Positions 8,102 to 17,526 of a stretch of DNA of 64,000 bases are shown here, one piece after another. Source of the stretch: Chloroflexota bacterium (GTDB taxonomy: Bacteria > Chloroflexota > Dehalococcoidia > Lucifugimonadales > Lucifugimonadaceae); contig PBKW01000011.1 of assembly GCA_002721615.1 (NCBI GenBank), forward strand, positions 1 through 64,000, written 5' to 3'. A model generated the notes under the pieces. The model ran no database searches. It worked only from the letters and a program-made list of their open reading frames with translations, and was not told where the DNA came from. A program made the translations under genes and the position numbers. Every line of letters starts with the position of its first letter. Position 1 is the stretch's first letter.

Positions 8102-9001
8102 ATGATTACTAATTCAATTCAAGGTATTCATTTCATGATGCCTACGCCATTCAATAAAAAATCAAATATTGATTTAGAATCTATAGATAATCTTGTTAAA
8201 TTATCTATAGAAAGCAATTGTCAAGGAATTGTAATCATGGGAGTAATGGGAGAGGCTCATAGATTAACAGAAGAAGAAAGAAATTCTGTAATTAGTCATG
8301 TTTCAAAAAAAGTAACCAATAAAATTCCTATAACTGTAGGAGTAAGCGGAGAAAGTATTGAAATAGTTTCCAAAAGAATCAAAGAATCAAATGATTTTGG
8401 CGCTAATTACTTACTTTGTTCTCCACCTAAAATGGCAAAAACTAATGAAAGAATTTTATTAAAATTCTTTAAAGAAATCTCTAAAGATCATAACTTACCT
8501 ATAGTTCTACAAGACTTACCACAAGAAACTGGAGTGAATTTAACTCCTGAGTTTATCAATAAAATTACTATTGAAGTTCCACAAATAAAATTTATTAAAT
8601 TAGAAGATCCTCCAACTCCTAAAAAAATTTCCGAGATATTATCAAAAACATCTAATCAAATAGGAATTTTTGGAGGTTTAGGAGGAGCATTTCTTATTGA
8701 AGAATTGATGAGAGGTGCTATTGGAACAATGACGGGATTTGCTTATCCTGAAATTCTAGTAAAAACATATGAAGAATTTAAAAACAACAATATTAAGGAT
8801 GCAAAATCATTATTTTTTAAATGGCTACCATTAATTAGATATGAGAATCAACAAGGTATAAGTTTGAGTATCCGAAAACATATTTTATTCAGAAGAGGAA
8901 TAATAAGCACACCTGATACTAGGTTGCCTACTCCATCAATAGATAAGAAAACTGAAAAAGAATTAGAATCTCTTTTAAGAGAATTTTCATTCAATAATTA
9001 A
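8102..9001 (+). CDS. DapA/NAL superfamily class I aldolase homologue
   Basis: This 299-residue TIM barrel of the dihydrodipicolinate synthase superfamily has the substrate loop G-V-M-G-E-A (G-x-x-G-E) and the Schiff-base lysine in F-I-K-L-E-D-P. The near-universal catalytic tyrosine (Y-N-x-P) is replaced: the block reads L-Q-D-L-P-Q-E-T-G. It is therefore unlikely to be the lysine-pathway enzyme. A keto-acid aldolase or lyase acting on sugar acids is a reasonable guess given the two dehydratases in the window. It starts 4 nt after fdxA with no ribosome-binding site, so coupled translation is likely. Its last 11 nt overlap the end of the convergent rimI. Confidence 0.85.
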   Translation: MITNSIQGIHFMMPTPFNKKSNIDLESIDNLVKLSIESNCQGIVIMGVMGEAHRLTEEERNSVISHVSKKVTNKIPITVGVSGESIEIVSKRIKESNDFGANYLLCSPPKMAKTNERILLKFFKEISKDHNLPIVLQDLPQETGVNLTPEFINKITIEVPQIKFIKLEDPPTPKKISEILSKTSNQIGIFGGLGGAFLIEELMRGAIGTMTGFAYPEILVKTYEEFKNNNIKDAKSLFFKWLPLIRYENQQGISLSIRKHILFRRGIISTPDTRLPTPSIDKKTEKELESLLREFSFNN

Positions 9002-9500
9002 TCTTAAGACTCATTAAAATAGCATCATCACCATCATGTAAATAGTACTTTCTTCTATACCCATTTTCTTTAAAACCTAGTTGTTTATATAAACTTATTG
9101 CTTTAAAGTTCTTTTTCCCAACTTCTAAATTAATCATTTTCACTTTCTTATTAGAATTAACATAATCAATTAATTCATTTATTAGTAAATTCCCCACTCC
9201 TAATCTTCTGAAATTTTGTAAAACTGCTACGGAAACAATCTCTGAAAATTCTTTATGAAACCAAACACCAGCATAACCAACAATAATTTTATTATTTAGT
9301 AAAACCTTTTTATGTTCATGAAAATTTCTAATTTTATCTGGTATATCATAGGCAATAAAATAAATTGAATTTTTTTTTCTTAATTCTTTTAAAAAATTAG
9401 TTTCCTTCCATCCTACTGGGAAAGATTGACTTTCTATAAATTTTAATATTTCAGAATATTGAAAATTAGCTATTTGAGTTTTGAATTCGACAGATTTCAT
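8991..9500 (-). CDS. rimI: GNAT N-acetyltransferase, RimI-like
   Basis: This 169-residue GNAT protein has the acetyl-CoA-binding motif R-R-L-G-V-G-N-L-L (R-x-x-G-x-G/A) and the RimI-like block L-E-V-G-K-K-N-F-K-A-I-S-L-Y-K-Q-L-G-F, followed by R-R-K-Y-Y. RimI acetylates the N-terminus of ribosomal protein S18. The N-terminal 70 residues are less typical, so another GNAT substrate is possible. tsaD is in the window but not adjacent. The gene is divergent from the ABC exporter and overlaps the aldolase homologue tail to tail. Confidence 0.75.
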   Translation of the reverse strand: MKSVEFKTQIANFQYSEILKFIESQSFPVGWKETNFLKELRKKNSIYFIAYDIPDKIRNFHEHKKVLLNNKIIVGYAGVWFHKEFSEIVSVAVLQNFRRLGVGNLLINELIDYVNSNKKVKMINLEVGKKNFKAISLYKQLGFKENGYRRKYYLHDGDDAILMSLKINY

Positions 9501-9599
9501 ATAAAAATACTAAATTTTTGAAAATTTACACAAAAAAGTATGGTAAAGAATATAATTTATAATTTATTATAACTTCTCAGATATATATAAAAAAATAAA

Positions 9600-11462
9600 A
9601 TGCATTTCCCAAAACCTCATTTACCTAATCCTCATATAGCTGAAAGAATAGCTCATGCAAAACAATTATTACATATAGGAGATAATCTATCTCATTTATC
9701 ACATAAAAAAGAATTCGAAGTTCTAAAACGAATCACTAAGATGTGTCTTAGATATAAAAAATACATTTCTCTAGGAGTATTTGGAGTATTTGGAATTGTA
9801 GCCTCACAATTATATTTACCCTTTTTACTAGGAAATGGAATAGATAAATCAATCGAAATAATATCATCTGGATCTTCAAAACTTAATGATCTGTATATAG
9901 TTGGGTTTCTGATAATCATTACTAGTATGGTAAGAGGCTTATTTGGGTTTTTAATTCAATATTATGGTGAAAAAATTGGAAATAATATCACAACAAATTT
10001 GAGAAGTAATTTTCATAAAAAATTACAATCATTATCATTCTCTTTTCATGACAAAATTCATTCAGGGAATTTAATGTCTAGAGGAATACTTGATATTGAG
10101 GGAGTCGGATTATTTGTAAGAACTGGGTTTTTAAGAACTTTAGAAATCTTTCTACTAATGTTTTTTGGAGGAATTCTTTTAGTATCTGTTGATTGGAAAA
10201 TTGGATTATTAAGTCTTATTTTCATAATTCCTACAGCATCATTAGCTACTACTACACGTTTACGTCTAAGAAAAATTTGGACCAAAATTCAACAATTTTA
10301 TTCTGATCTAAATACTAAGTTACAAGAAAACTTAATTGGAGTAAGGGTAGTTCGAGCATTTGGAGGTCAAAACCATGAAATTAAAAAATTTCGTTCATCT
10401 CATAAAAATGTAACAAATTTAACTATCGAATCAATAGAAGTTTCTGCATTAGGACAAGCTTTAATTGGCTTCTTTTTTCTCATTACTTGGTCTTTGATTA
10501 TATGGGTATCTGGCATTCAAGTGATTTCAGGCTCTTTAACATTAGGAGAAATGACACAATCATTAGTTTATCTAGGGATGCTACAAAGACCCGTAAGAAT
10601 GATTGGAATGATGGTTAACGCTTACGCTAGAGCTACTTCATGTGGTCTAAGATTATTTGAAATATTAGATAAAAAACCTAATATTAAATCTCCAAATGAA
10701 GCTAAATCTTTAGATAAAATACATAAAATTGAAGCAAAAAATATTGTATTCAAATTTGACCATGAAAGTGAAAAAAACATACTTAATAAGATCTCATTTA
10801 AAACGAGTAAAAACCAAATATTAGGAATTATTGGTCCTCCTGGATCTGGAAAATCATCTCTAGCTCAGCTTATTCCAAGATTTTACGATATAGAAGATGG
10901 ATCCTTAACTATTAATGATATTGATATTAAAAATATAGATATTATTGAATTGAGGAAACAAGTGGGCATAATTTCTCAAAACACATTTCTATTCAATATG
11001 ACAATTAAAGAAAACATTTCATATGGAGTCCCTAACTCAGAAATGGATGAAATCATTAAATGTGCTCAAATTGCAGAGATACATGATTTTATAGAAACTC
11101 TTCCTGAAAAATATGAAACAACAGTAGGAGAATTTGGAGTTTCCTTATCTGGAGGACAAAAACAAAGAATTTCTATAGCCAGAACATTATTAAAGAAACC
11201 ATCTTTAGTAATTTTTGATGATTCACTGAGCGCATTAGATTCAATTACAGATCAAAAAATTCGTGAACATCTAAAAACATCTATTTCATCTCAAATCACA
11301 ATTATCATTTCTCATCGAATTGATTCTTTAGAACACGCAAATGAAATCATTGTGCTTGATAAAGGAAAAATTTCTCAAAGAGGAACTCCATCAGAATTAT
11401 TAAAAGAAGATGGGATCTATAAAACCATATCTGATATACAACATCCAAAATATGAAAAATAA
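9600..11462 (+). CDS. ABC exporter half with degenerate catalytic site
   Basis: This 620-residue type IV ABC exporter half has a His-rich soluble N-terminus (about 1-55), six membrane helices (about 55-345) and an ATPase domain with Walker A G-P-P-G-S-G-K-S near residue 413, Q-loop, signature L-S-G-G-Q and H-loop S-H-R. After Walker B the catalytic Glu is replaced by Asp (I-F-D-D-S). With its partner 11 nt downstream this gives one consensus and one degenerate ATP site, as in TM287/288 or BmrCD. Export of lipids, peptides or drugs is possible; the substrate cannot be read from sequence. Confidence 0.92.
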   Translation: MHFPKPHLPNPHIAERIAHAKQLLHIGDNLSHLSHKKEFEVLKRITKMCLRYKKYISLGVFGVFGIVASQLYLPFLLGNGIDKSIEIISSGSSKLNDLYIVGFLIIITSMVRGLFGFLIQYYGEKIGNNITTNLRSNFHKKLQSLSFSFHDKIHSGNLMSRGILDIEGVGLFVRTGFLRTLEIFLLMFFGGILLVSVDWKIGLLSLIFIIPTASLATTTRLRLRKIWTKIQQFYSDLNTKLQENLIGVRVVRAFGGQNHEIKKFRSSHKNVTNLTIESIEVSALGQALIGFFFLITWSLIIWVSGIQVISGSLTLGEMTQSLVYLGMLQRPVRMIGMMVNAYARATSCGLRLFEILDKKPNIKSPNEAKSLDKIHKIEAKNIVFKFDHESEKNILNKISFKTSKNQILGIIGPPGSGKSSLAQLIPRFYDIEDGSLTINDIDIKNIDIIELRKQVGIISQNTFLFNMTIKENISYGVPNSEMDEIIKCAQIAEIHDFIETLPEKYETTVGEFGVSLSGGQKQRISIARTLLKKPSLVIFDDSLSALDSITDQKIREHLKTSISSQITIIISHRIDSLEHANEIIVLDKGKISQRGTPSELLKEDGIYKTISDIQHPKYEK

Positions 11463-11473
11463 AAACTTTTAAA

Positions 11474-13285
11474 ATGATCAGTATTAATAAAACATCAAAA
11501 AAAGTAAAAAAAACAGAATTCCTTGAAGATAACTTAGAGGTAATTTCTTCATACGATCAAGAAGTTTTAAATAAATTTATTACATACTTAAAACCATATA
11601 AAAGGAAAGTTCTTGCTGGTCTTGTTGCTGTATTATTATTTGCGGGTGTTGTGGTAGCTATTCCAGTATTAGTTAAAATCACAATTGATAATGCTATTTC
11701 TGAAAAAAACTCTCTAGCTTTAAATTTAATGTTTGTAGTTTTAATAATTGCTTCATTAATTCATATGTTTTCAAATTATTTCCAACAAAAACTTTTGGGG
11801 AAAATTGGAGAAAATGTAATTTATGATATCAGAACAAAAATGTTTAATCATTTACAAAAACTTTCTATGTCTTTTGCTGATAAAACTAAATATGGAGGCT
11901 TGATGTCAAGGGTTCAAGGAGATGTCGGAGCTCTTCAGGAACTTTTCCAAGCAGGAATACATGCTATTGCAGATATACTCACTTTGATATGTGTTGCAAT
12001 AATTTTAATCACTTTAAATTGGATCATGGGATTAATGATTTTAATCGTTCTTCCAATTTTAATTTTAGTAAAAATATTTTGGCTACCAATGGCCAGAAGA
12101 GCATTTCTTGATGCAAGTAAAGCTAGATCTATAGTTTCAGGAGTATTAAATGAACACCTTAATGGTGTAAGAGTTACACAATCATTAAATAGAGAAATAA
12201 AAAATCAAGAAATATTTGATGAAAAAATAGCTGACAGCCTATATAAACAAGATAAAGCTGCTAAATATGGATCTGGAATTATGCCTCCAGTTGAAACTTT
12301 AACAGGATTATCTATGGCAATAATCATAATTATTGGAGGGTATCTAGTAATAAATGAATCTATAGAGATAGGAATAATGGTTGCATCATTACTGTACATA
12401 CAACGCCTATTTGATCCTATTAGAACTCTTACAATGCATTATAGCGTTGTGCAAAGAGCAATGGCTTCAGGTCATAGAATTTTTGAACTATTAGAACTAC
12501 CTATTGAAATCAAAGATGAACCAAATTCGAAACCATTAAAAATCGAAAAAGGTAAAATTGAACTTAAGAATGTGAGTTTTGGTTATGAAAGTAATAATCA
12601 AATTTTAAGTGATATAAATTTATCAATAAAAGAAAATGAAACAATAGGTCTTGTAGGACCAACAGGATCTGGAAAAACAAGTATTGCTGCCTTAATTAAC
12701 AGATTTTATGATATATGGGATGGAGAGATTTTAATTGATAATCAAGATATTAGAAAAGTTAGCCAAGATTCCTTAGGATTAAATATAAGCATGGTTCTCC
12801 AAGATCCTGTAATATTTTCGGGCACTGTTCTAGAAAACATTAGATATAGAACTAATGCATCAGATGAAGAAATTATTGAAGCAAGTAAAACTGTAGGTGC
12901 AGATGAATTCATTAACAGATTACCAGATACATATTCTACGCACTTATATGAAGGAGGCTCAAATTTATCTATTGGAGAAAAACAATTAATTAGTTTTGCA
13001 AGAGCCCTAGTATGTGATTCTAAAATTTTTATCTTAGATGAAGCTACTGCATATATTGACAGTTATACAGAATTGAAAATACAAAATGCTCTTAATAAAG
13101 TTTTAGAAAACAGAACAGGTATTATTATTGCTCATAGATTATCAACAATAAGAAATGCAGATAAAATTGTCGTGTTAGATAAAGGTAAAATTTTAGAAAT
13201 TGGGCCCCACGATGAGTTAATGAAAAATAAAGGATTATATTCAAATTTATGGGCAAAACATCAATCTTCTTTTGACGATTTATAA
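11474..13285 (+). CDS. ABC exporter half, partner subunit
   Basis: This 603-residue membrane-ATPase fusion pairs with the gene just upstream. It has six membrane helices (about 45-335), Walker A G-P-T-G-S-G-K-T and a canonical Walker B with catalytic Glu (F-I-L-D-E-A-T). Its signature is non-canonical, L-S-I-G-E, where L-S-G-G-Q is normal. The two halves are complementary: this Walker A/B plus the partner's L-S-G-G-Q form the active site. The H-loop is in A-H-R-L-S-T-I. The 3' end is 8 nt from the convergent ruvB stop. Confidence 0.92.
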   Translation: MISINKTSKKVKKTEFLEDNLEVISSYDQEVLNKFITYLKPYKRKVLAGLVAVLLFAGVVVAIPVLVKITIDNAISEKNSLALNLMFVVLIIASLIHMFSNYFQQKLLGKIGENVIYDIRTKMFNHLQKLSMSFADKTKYGGLMSRVQGDVGALQELFQAGIHAIADILTLICVAIILITLNWIMGLMILIVLPILILVKIFWLPMARRAFLDASKARSIVSGVLNEHLNGVRVTQSLNREIKNQEIFDEKIADSLYKQDKAAKYGSGIMPPVETLTGLSMAIIIIIGGYLVINESIEIGIMVASLLYIQRLFDPIRTLTMHYSVVQRAMASGHRIFELLELPIEIKDEPNSKPLKIEKGKIELKNVSFGYESNNQILSDINLSIKENETIGLVGPTGSGKTSIAALINRFYDIWDGEILIDNQDIRKVSQDSLGLNISMVLQDPVIFSGTVLENIRYRTNASDEEIIEASKTVGADEFINRLPDTYSTHLYEGGSNLSIGEKQLISFARALVCDSKIFILDEATAYIDSYTELKIQNALNKVLENRTGIIIAHRLSTIRNADKIVVLDKGKILEIGPHDELMKNKGLYSNLWAKHQSSFDDL

Positions 13286-13293
13286 ATAAAAAA

Positions 13294-14340
13294 TCAAAAA
13301 AGCTGGGCCTGGTCAGATTTTTTGTTACTAATATTTAAATATGAATAAGCTTTTTCGGTTGCTTTTCTACCTGAAGGAGTCCTAACAACAAATCCTATCT
13401 TAAGAAGAAAAGGCTCTACGACATCTATTAATGTCTGAGATTCTTCATTTATCGTAGCCGCCAAAGCTTCTATGCCTGCTGGGCCACCTTTATAATTGAC
13501 TAACAAAGTTTTCAAATATTCTCGATCTAGCCTATCTAGGCCCAACTCATCTACACCTTCTGATTCTAAAGCTTTCTGAGAAATATTTTTATCAATATTT
13601 CCTTTTTCATGTACTTCAGAATAGTCTCGAACTCTTCTTAGTAATCTATTAGCAATTCTAGGAGTACCTCTAGATCTATTTGCTATTTCATATGATCCTT
13701 CTTCGGTTATCTTGATTCCTAATAATTCTGATGATCTTTTTATTACATGACTAAGTTCTTCATGAGAATAATAATCAACATGGTAAGTTAAACCAAATCT
13801 GTCTCTAAGAGGAGAAGATAACATTCCTGCTCTTGTAGTAGCCCCCACTAAAGTAAATCTCTGTAATGGAAAAGAAAGAGTCTTTGCAAATGTTCCTGAT
13901 CCAGTTATAAAATCCACTTTAAAATCTTCCATAGCAGAATACATATATTCTTCTACACCTTTTGATATACGGTGTATTTCATCAATAAAAAGTACATCTC
14001 CAAAATTAAGATTAGACAATAATCCAACCATATCAGCTGGCCTTTCTAAGCTAGGGCCAGAAGTATGGATTATTTTGTAACCAGATTCTGTTGCTATAAC
14101 ATGCGCAAGAGTAGTTTTTCCTAATCCAGGGGGTCCATGAAAAAGCACATGCTCCAAAGGTTCCTTTCTATTTTTAGCAGCTTTCATAGCCGTTTGCAGA
14201 CTATTTACAACAGATTTTTGACCAACATATTCTAATAAATTTTTTGGTCTCAAATTTATAGATTGATAAAGTTCTTCTATATCATTTTGATTTTCTAAAT
14301 CTTGTGTATCCAAATTTTTTATTATTTCTTCTCTTGACAA
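13294..14340 (-). CDS. ruvB: Holliday junction branch migration ATPase RuvB
   Basis: RuvB is the hexameric AAA+ motor that drives branch migration with RuvA. The sequence has Walker A G-P-P-G-L-G-K-T, Walker B L-F-I-D-E-I-H-R, sensor/arginine-finger blocks G-A-T-T-R-A-G-M and L-R-D-R-F-G, and the C-terminal winged helix ending G-F-V-V-R-T-P-S-G-R. At 348 residues it is of normal length. The start is TTG at 14340 with a GGTAAG element upstream; no ATG is available before the conserved domain. It is the third gene of the ruvC-ruvA-ruvB operon, 11 nt after ruvA. Confidence 0.97.
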   Translation of the reverse strand: MSREEIIKNLDTQDLENQNDIEELYQSINLRPKNLLEYVGQKSVVNSLQTAMKAAKNRKEPLEHVLFHGPPGLGKTTLAHVIATESGYKIIHTSGPSLERPADMVGLLSNLNFGDVLFIDEIHRISKGVEEYMYSAMEDFKVDFITGSGTFAKTLSFPLQRFTLVGATTRAGMLSSPLRDRFGLTYHVDYYSHEELSHVIKRSSELLGIKITEEGSYEIANRSRGTPRIANRLLRRVRDYSEVHEKGNIDKNISQKALESEGVDELGLDRLDREYLKTLLVNYKGGPAGIEALAATINEESQTLIDVVEPFLLKIGFVVRTPSGRKATEKAYSYLNISNKKSDQAQLF

Positions 14341-14351
14341 AACTTACCCAA

Positions 14352-15005
14352 CTAATTACTAATATCTTGTTTTTTCTTAAATATTTCTCTTATTAAACCT
14401 TCTAAATCATTTTCTAAATCAGAATTATTTTCCATAACTTCATTTATACTACTAATGGCTTCTTGTTCTTTATACCCTAGATTAACAAGAATAGTAGAAG
14501 CCTCTTTCCTTAAATTTAATTTTTCATCTATATCAGTATCATCTGATTTATGTATACTACTTTCTATTAAAGCAGAAGTAGAATCACCTACTTTTCCTTT
14601 AAGAGTCGCAACAATTTTCTGAGCAGCTCTTGAACCTATGCCAGGCATTTGAGTAAGTGTATGCACATCTTCAGTTTCTATAGCTCTAGCAATCAAGTGA
14701 ATAGGAAAAATCAATGCTCTCACAGCTTTTTGAGGACCTACACCCTCTACTTGAATAATTTGTTCAAAAAAATTCTTCTCCTGAATAGAATTAAATCCTA
14801 CTAGTGTTGGTTTTGGACTTCTTTCAGTAGCATGATAATAAATCTCTAATTCTATTTCGTCATTTATTTCTAATTGTTTTAAGTGAAGAGATTCAAAAAC
14901 AAAAACAGGTAATAGTACTTCATAACCTATTCCATTAACAAGAATTTCCAATTTAGAATTACTTAGTGGTAATTTTCTTAAAGAACCCTTCAAATAACTA
15001 ATCAA
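14352..15005 (-). CDS. ruvA: Holliday junction DNA helicase subunit RuvA
   Basis: RuvA forms the tetramer that holds the four-way junction and recruits RuvB. The 217-residue protein has the OB fold (M-I-S-Y-L-K-G-S-L, then G-I-G-Y-E-V), tandem helix-hairpin-helix motifs (V-E-G-V-G-P-Q-K-A and M-P-G-I-G-S-R-A-A-Q-K-I) and the C-terminal RuvB-binding domain (L-V-N-L-G-Y-K-E-Q-E-A). The start is TTG at 15005, well supported by an AAGGAAGG site 6 nt upstream. It lies between ruvC (12 nt) and ruvB. Confidence 0.96.
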   Translation of the reverse strand: MISYLKGSLRKLPLSNSKLEILVNGIGYEVLLPVFVFESLHLKQLEINDEIELEIYYHATERSPKPTLVGFNSIQEKNFFEQIIQVEGVGPQKAVRALIFPIHLIARAIETEDVHTLTQMPGIGSRAAQKIVATLKGKVGDSTSALIESSIHKSDDTDIDEKLNLRKEASTILVNLGYKEQEAISSINEVMENNSDLENDLEGLIREIFKKKQDISN

Positions 15006-15017
15006 TTAAAACCTTCC

Positions 15018-15512
15018 TTATTTATAGGATACATTATTAAACATCATTGAATAACATATCGCTGCAGCATAGGCATCAGCTACATGTTCATTAAGACTAT
15101 CAAAATTTAAATTTAATAATCTTGATACTGATCTTTGAATTTGAATTTTATCAGCTCTACCAGATCCAGTTATAATATTTTTTATCTGAGTAGGTTGATA
15201 ATGAAATACAGGTATATGAAACTGTGAAGCCACTAAACAAACTACACCTCTTGCATGTCCCATTATTATAGCCGTTTTCAAATTTCTATATCTTGAATGA
15301 AGATCTTCTACCGCCATTATTTTAGGTTTATATTCAATAACAACCTCTCTAATATCGTCAAAAATAGATTTTAGTCTTGTCTCCAAATTATCTGATATTA
15401 CTGTTTTAGCAACTCCACCTTCTAAAGGTTTAAATTTATCTCTGTTAAAATCTAGAATTCCATATCCTGTGCTTGATAAACCTGGATCTATTCCTATTAC
15501 TCGATTCTTCAT
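15018..15512 (-). CDS. ruvC: Holliday junction resolvase RuvC
   Basis: This 164-residue RNase H-fold endonuclease cuts Holliday junctions after branch migration. The acidic catalytic residues are visible: Asp7 in G-I-D-P-G, Glu in A-V-E-D-L-H near 70, and the Asp pair in E-H-V-A-D-A-Y near the C-terminus. It is the first gene of the ruvCAB operon and divergent from rpmF across a 269-nt AT-rich gap. I find no convincing promoter for the ruv direction there; the weak matches are not reported as a feature. Confidence 0.96.
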   Translation of the reverse strand: MKNRVIGIDPGLSSTGYGILDFNRDKFKPLEGGVAKTVISDNLETRLKSIFDDIREVVIEYKPKIMAVEDLHSRYRNLKTAIIMGHARGVVCLVASQFHIPVFHYQPTQIKNIITGSGRADKIQIQRSVSRLLNLNFDSLNEHVADAYAAAICYSMMFNNVSYK

Positions 15513-15715
15513 TTACTGCCTACAATAGTGAAATAATTCTATATTTATTCTATTTATTAAATAAAGATATCTAAATACTAACTAAATCTTTAAATAAAAA
15601 TCTACATAACAAAGTCACTTTTACCAATTAAACAAATTTAAGAGAGGAAAATACAAAAAAAACCAATTATTCTATCTTTATTCATGTATCTGTAATATAA
15701 AGAGTTAAAATTTAC

Positions 15716-15744
15716 TTGAAAAAAAAATCATTTAGGACGATAAT
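15716..15744 (+). promoter_or_regulatory. Promoter of the rpmF-fabD-nusB-acpP operon
   Basis: TTGAAA at 15716-15721 and GATAAT at 15739-15744 are separated by exactly 17 nt, a near-consensus sigma-70 pair. Transcription would start near 15751, leaving a 30-nt leader with a small inverted repeat (TTCGT...ACGAA, about 15748-15763) before rpmF. The rest of the 269-nt ruvC/rpmF gap (15513-15781) is AT-rich and shows nothing else recognisable. Confidence 0.65.
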
Positions 15745-15781
15745 TCCTTCGTATTAACACGAAATCAATAAAAAATTTATT

Positions 15782-15994
15782 ATGGCACCATTACCAAAAA
15801 AGAAACATTCTAGATCTAGAACTAGAAAAAAAAGAGCCCATCAAGGATTAAATAGGATTAGTTTAATAAAATGTCCTGCATGTCCAGAAAAAACATTGCC
15901 TCACAGGGCTTGTACTCATTGTGGGCATTATAGAGGAAGATACATTGGTGTAATAAATAGTGTAGATACTAACTCTAATCAAACTCAATCATAA
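15782..15994 (+). CDS. rpmF: 50S ribosomal protein L32
   Basis: This 70-residue basic protein starts M-A-P-L-P-K-K-K-H-S-R-S-R and has a zinc-ribbon pair, C-P-A-C and C-T-H-C, so it is the zinc-binding (C+) form of L32, a component of the large ribosomal subunit. rpmF commonly precedes fatty-acid synthesis genes, and here fabD starts 2 nt after its stop. No plsX or fabH is between them. The C-terminal tail past residue 57 is variable. Confidence 0.96.
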   Translation: MAPLPKKKHSRSRTRKKRAHQGLNRISLIKCPACPEKTLPHRACTHCGHYRGRYIGVINSVDTNSNQTQS

Positions 15995-15996
15995 AT

Positions 15997-16938
15997 ATGA
16001 CTAATCAAACTTCTTTAAAATCAGATCCAGTATTACTATTTCCAGGCCAAGGATCTCAATTCGTAGGAATGGGAAAAGATCTCATAGAAAAAAGTAGAGC
16101 AGCTAAAGATGTTTATACTCAAGTAAATGATGCTCTTGGCAGAGATTTAACTAAAATAATTTTTAATGGTCCAGAAAAAGAACTTAATGAAACTAGAAAT
16201 GCTCAACCAGCAATTACTGCTACTTCATTAGCATGTTTGGCTTACTTAAATGAGATAACAGAAAATTCATTTAAAATTAACTATACTGCGGGGCACAGCC
16301 TTGGAGAATACACTTCATTGGCTGCTTCTGGAGCTCTAACAATAGATGAAACTATTAAACTGGTAGTAGAAAGAGGAAGGTTAATGCAAATCGCATGTGA
16401 CAAAAACCCAGGTGGCATGGTTGCCATAATTGGAATTGATGAAATTACAGTAGAAGAAGTATGTAGGGAAACAGGTACATACACTTCCAACATTAACTCT
16501 AGTTCTCAAATTGTTATAAGCGGTAATCATATGAGTTTAGCTAGAGCGATAGACCTTCTGAATGCTAGAGGAGCTAAAAGAGTTGTCAATTTACCAGTTT
16601 CTGGCGCTTTTCATTCTGAACTTATGCAACCTGCTGTAGATGGGTTAACTGAAATGCTAGATTCATTAAATTTCTCTGATCCACAGTTCCCCATCATTAG
16701 CAATGTAAAAGCAAAACCTATTGAGAAAGGGGAAGAATTAAAAGAAGAATTAATTAATCAGATGAAATCATGTGTACAATGGTCTAAAACTTTAGATTAT
16801 CTAATAGATGAAGGGTGTAATACATTTCTTGAAATAGGTCCAGGTAAAATTTTAACAAATCTTATCAAAAGAATTCCTGGAGAATTTGAGCTTATTAATA
16901 TAAGTGATTATGAATCTGCCAATAAAATAAAAAAATAA
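15997..16938 (+). CDS. fabD: Malonyl-CoA:ACP transacylase
   Basis: FabD moves malonyl from CoA to acyl carrier protein, feeding fatty-acid elongation. The sequence has the oxyanion-loop motif F-P-G-Q-G-S-Q near residue 15, the nucleophile serine in G-H-S-L-G-E-Y-T near 93, and the catalytic His in G-A-F-H-S-E-L near 205. At 313 residues it is of normal length. It is translated 2 nt after rpmF and is followed by nusB and acpP, its acceptor substrate. fabF, fabG and fabH are not in the window. Confidence 0.97.
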   Translation: MTNQTSLKSDPVLLFPGQGSQFVGMGKDLIEKSRAAKDVYTQVNDALGRDLTKIIFNGPEKELNETRNAQPAITATSLACLAYLNEITENSFKINYTAGHSLGEYTSLAASGALTIDETIKLVVERGRLMQIACDKNPGGMVAIIGIDEITVEEVCRETGTYTSNINSSSQIVISGNHMSLARAIDLLNARGAKRVVNLPVSGAFHSELMQPAVDGLTEMLDSLNFSDPQFPIISNVKAKPIEKGEELKEELINQMKSCVQWSKTLDYLIDEGCNTFLEIGPGKILTNLIKRIPGEFELINISDYESANKIKK

Positions 16939-16942
16939 ATTT

Positions 16943-17524
16943 ATGACTTCAATTTCTCAAGAAACAATTAAAAAACTTCCTGAAAATACTCAAGTTGAGA
17001 AAAATGAAGATAGTGATGATTTAAACATTATGGTAGAGGGACAATTCGATGATTATTCTGTGTCTCAAATCGAAGAAAACAACTTGGGATTTCCAAATAA
17101 TAAAGAACAAATTGATAGGGTTATCACTCTTCAATCTTTATTTGAAATAGATTTAAATGGAAATGATTATGATAAAGTTATTCGAAGAATTTCTAAGAAT
17201 TATTCTGTAGAATCTGTAAATCTTGAAATTATTTTAAATAATATAAATAAAATAAAAGAAAATAAAAACAAGCTAGATAAGAAAATCCATTCTCTTGCTA
17301 CAGAATATCCTACTTTTCAGATTGCAGTAATTGATAGAAATATTTTAAGATTAGGTCTTATAGAAATAGCTGAATCATTTCATGAAAAAAATATTACAAA
17401 GTCATTAGTAGAAAATTTTTCAAAATTGGCATTTATTTTCGGAGGAGAAAATTCAGATAAATTTATAAAAGGAGTATTGAAAAGTTTCATTTTAGAAAAA
17501 AGTAGATCTCAAAAAAAGGAGTAA
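16943..17524 (+). CDS. nusB: NusB antitermination factor with N-terminal extension
   Basis: Residues about 62-190 match NusB: L-Q-S-L-F-E-I-D, then [18 protein letters not shown], then [12 protein letters not shown] and K-F-I-K-G-V-L. NusB with S10 (NusE) supports rRNA transcription antitermination. The first 60 residues are an acidic, probably disordered extension not seen in standard 130-150-residue NusB. The fit in the first half is loose, but the C-terminal half is convincing. It sits 4 nt after fabD and 2 nt before acpP. Confidence 0.85.
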   Translation: MTSISQETIKKLPENTQVEKNEDSDDLNIMVEGQFDDYSVSQIEENNLGFPNNKEQIDRVITLQSLFEIDLNGNDYDKVIRRISKNYSVESVNLEIILNNINKIKENKNKLDKKIHSLATEYPTFQIAVIDRNILRLGLIEIAESFHEKNITKSLVENFSKLAFIFGGENSDKFIKGVLKSFILEKSRSQKKE

Positions 17525-17526
17525 CT

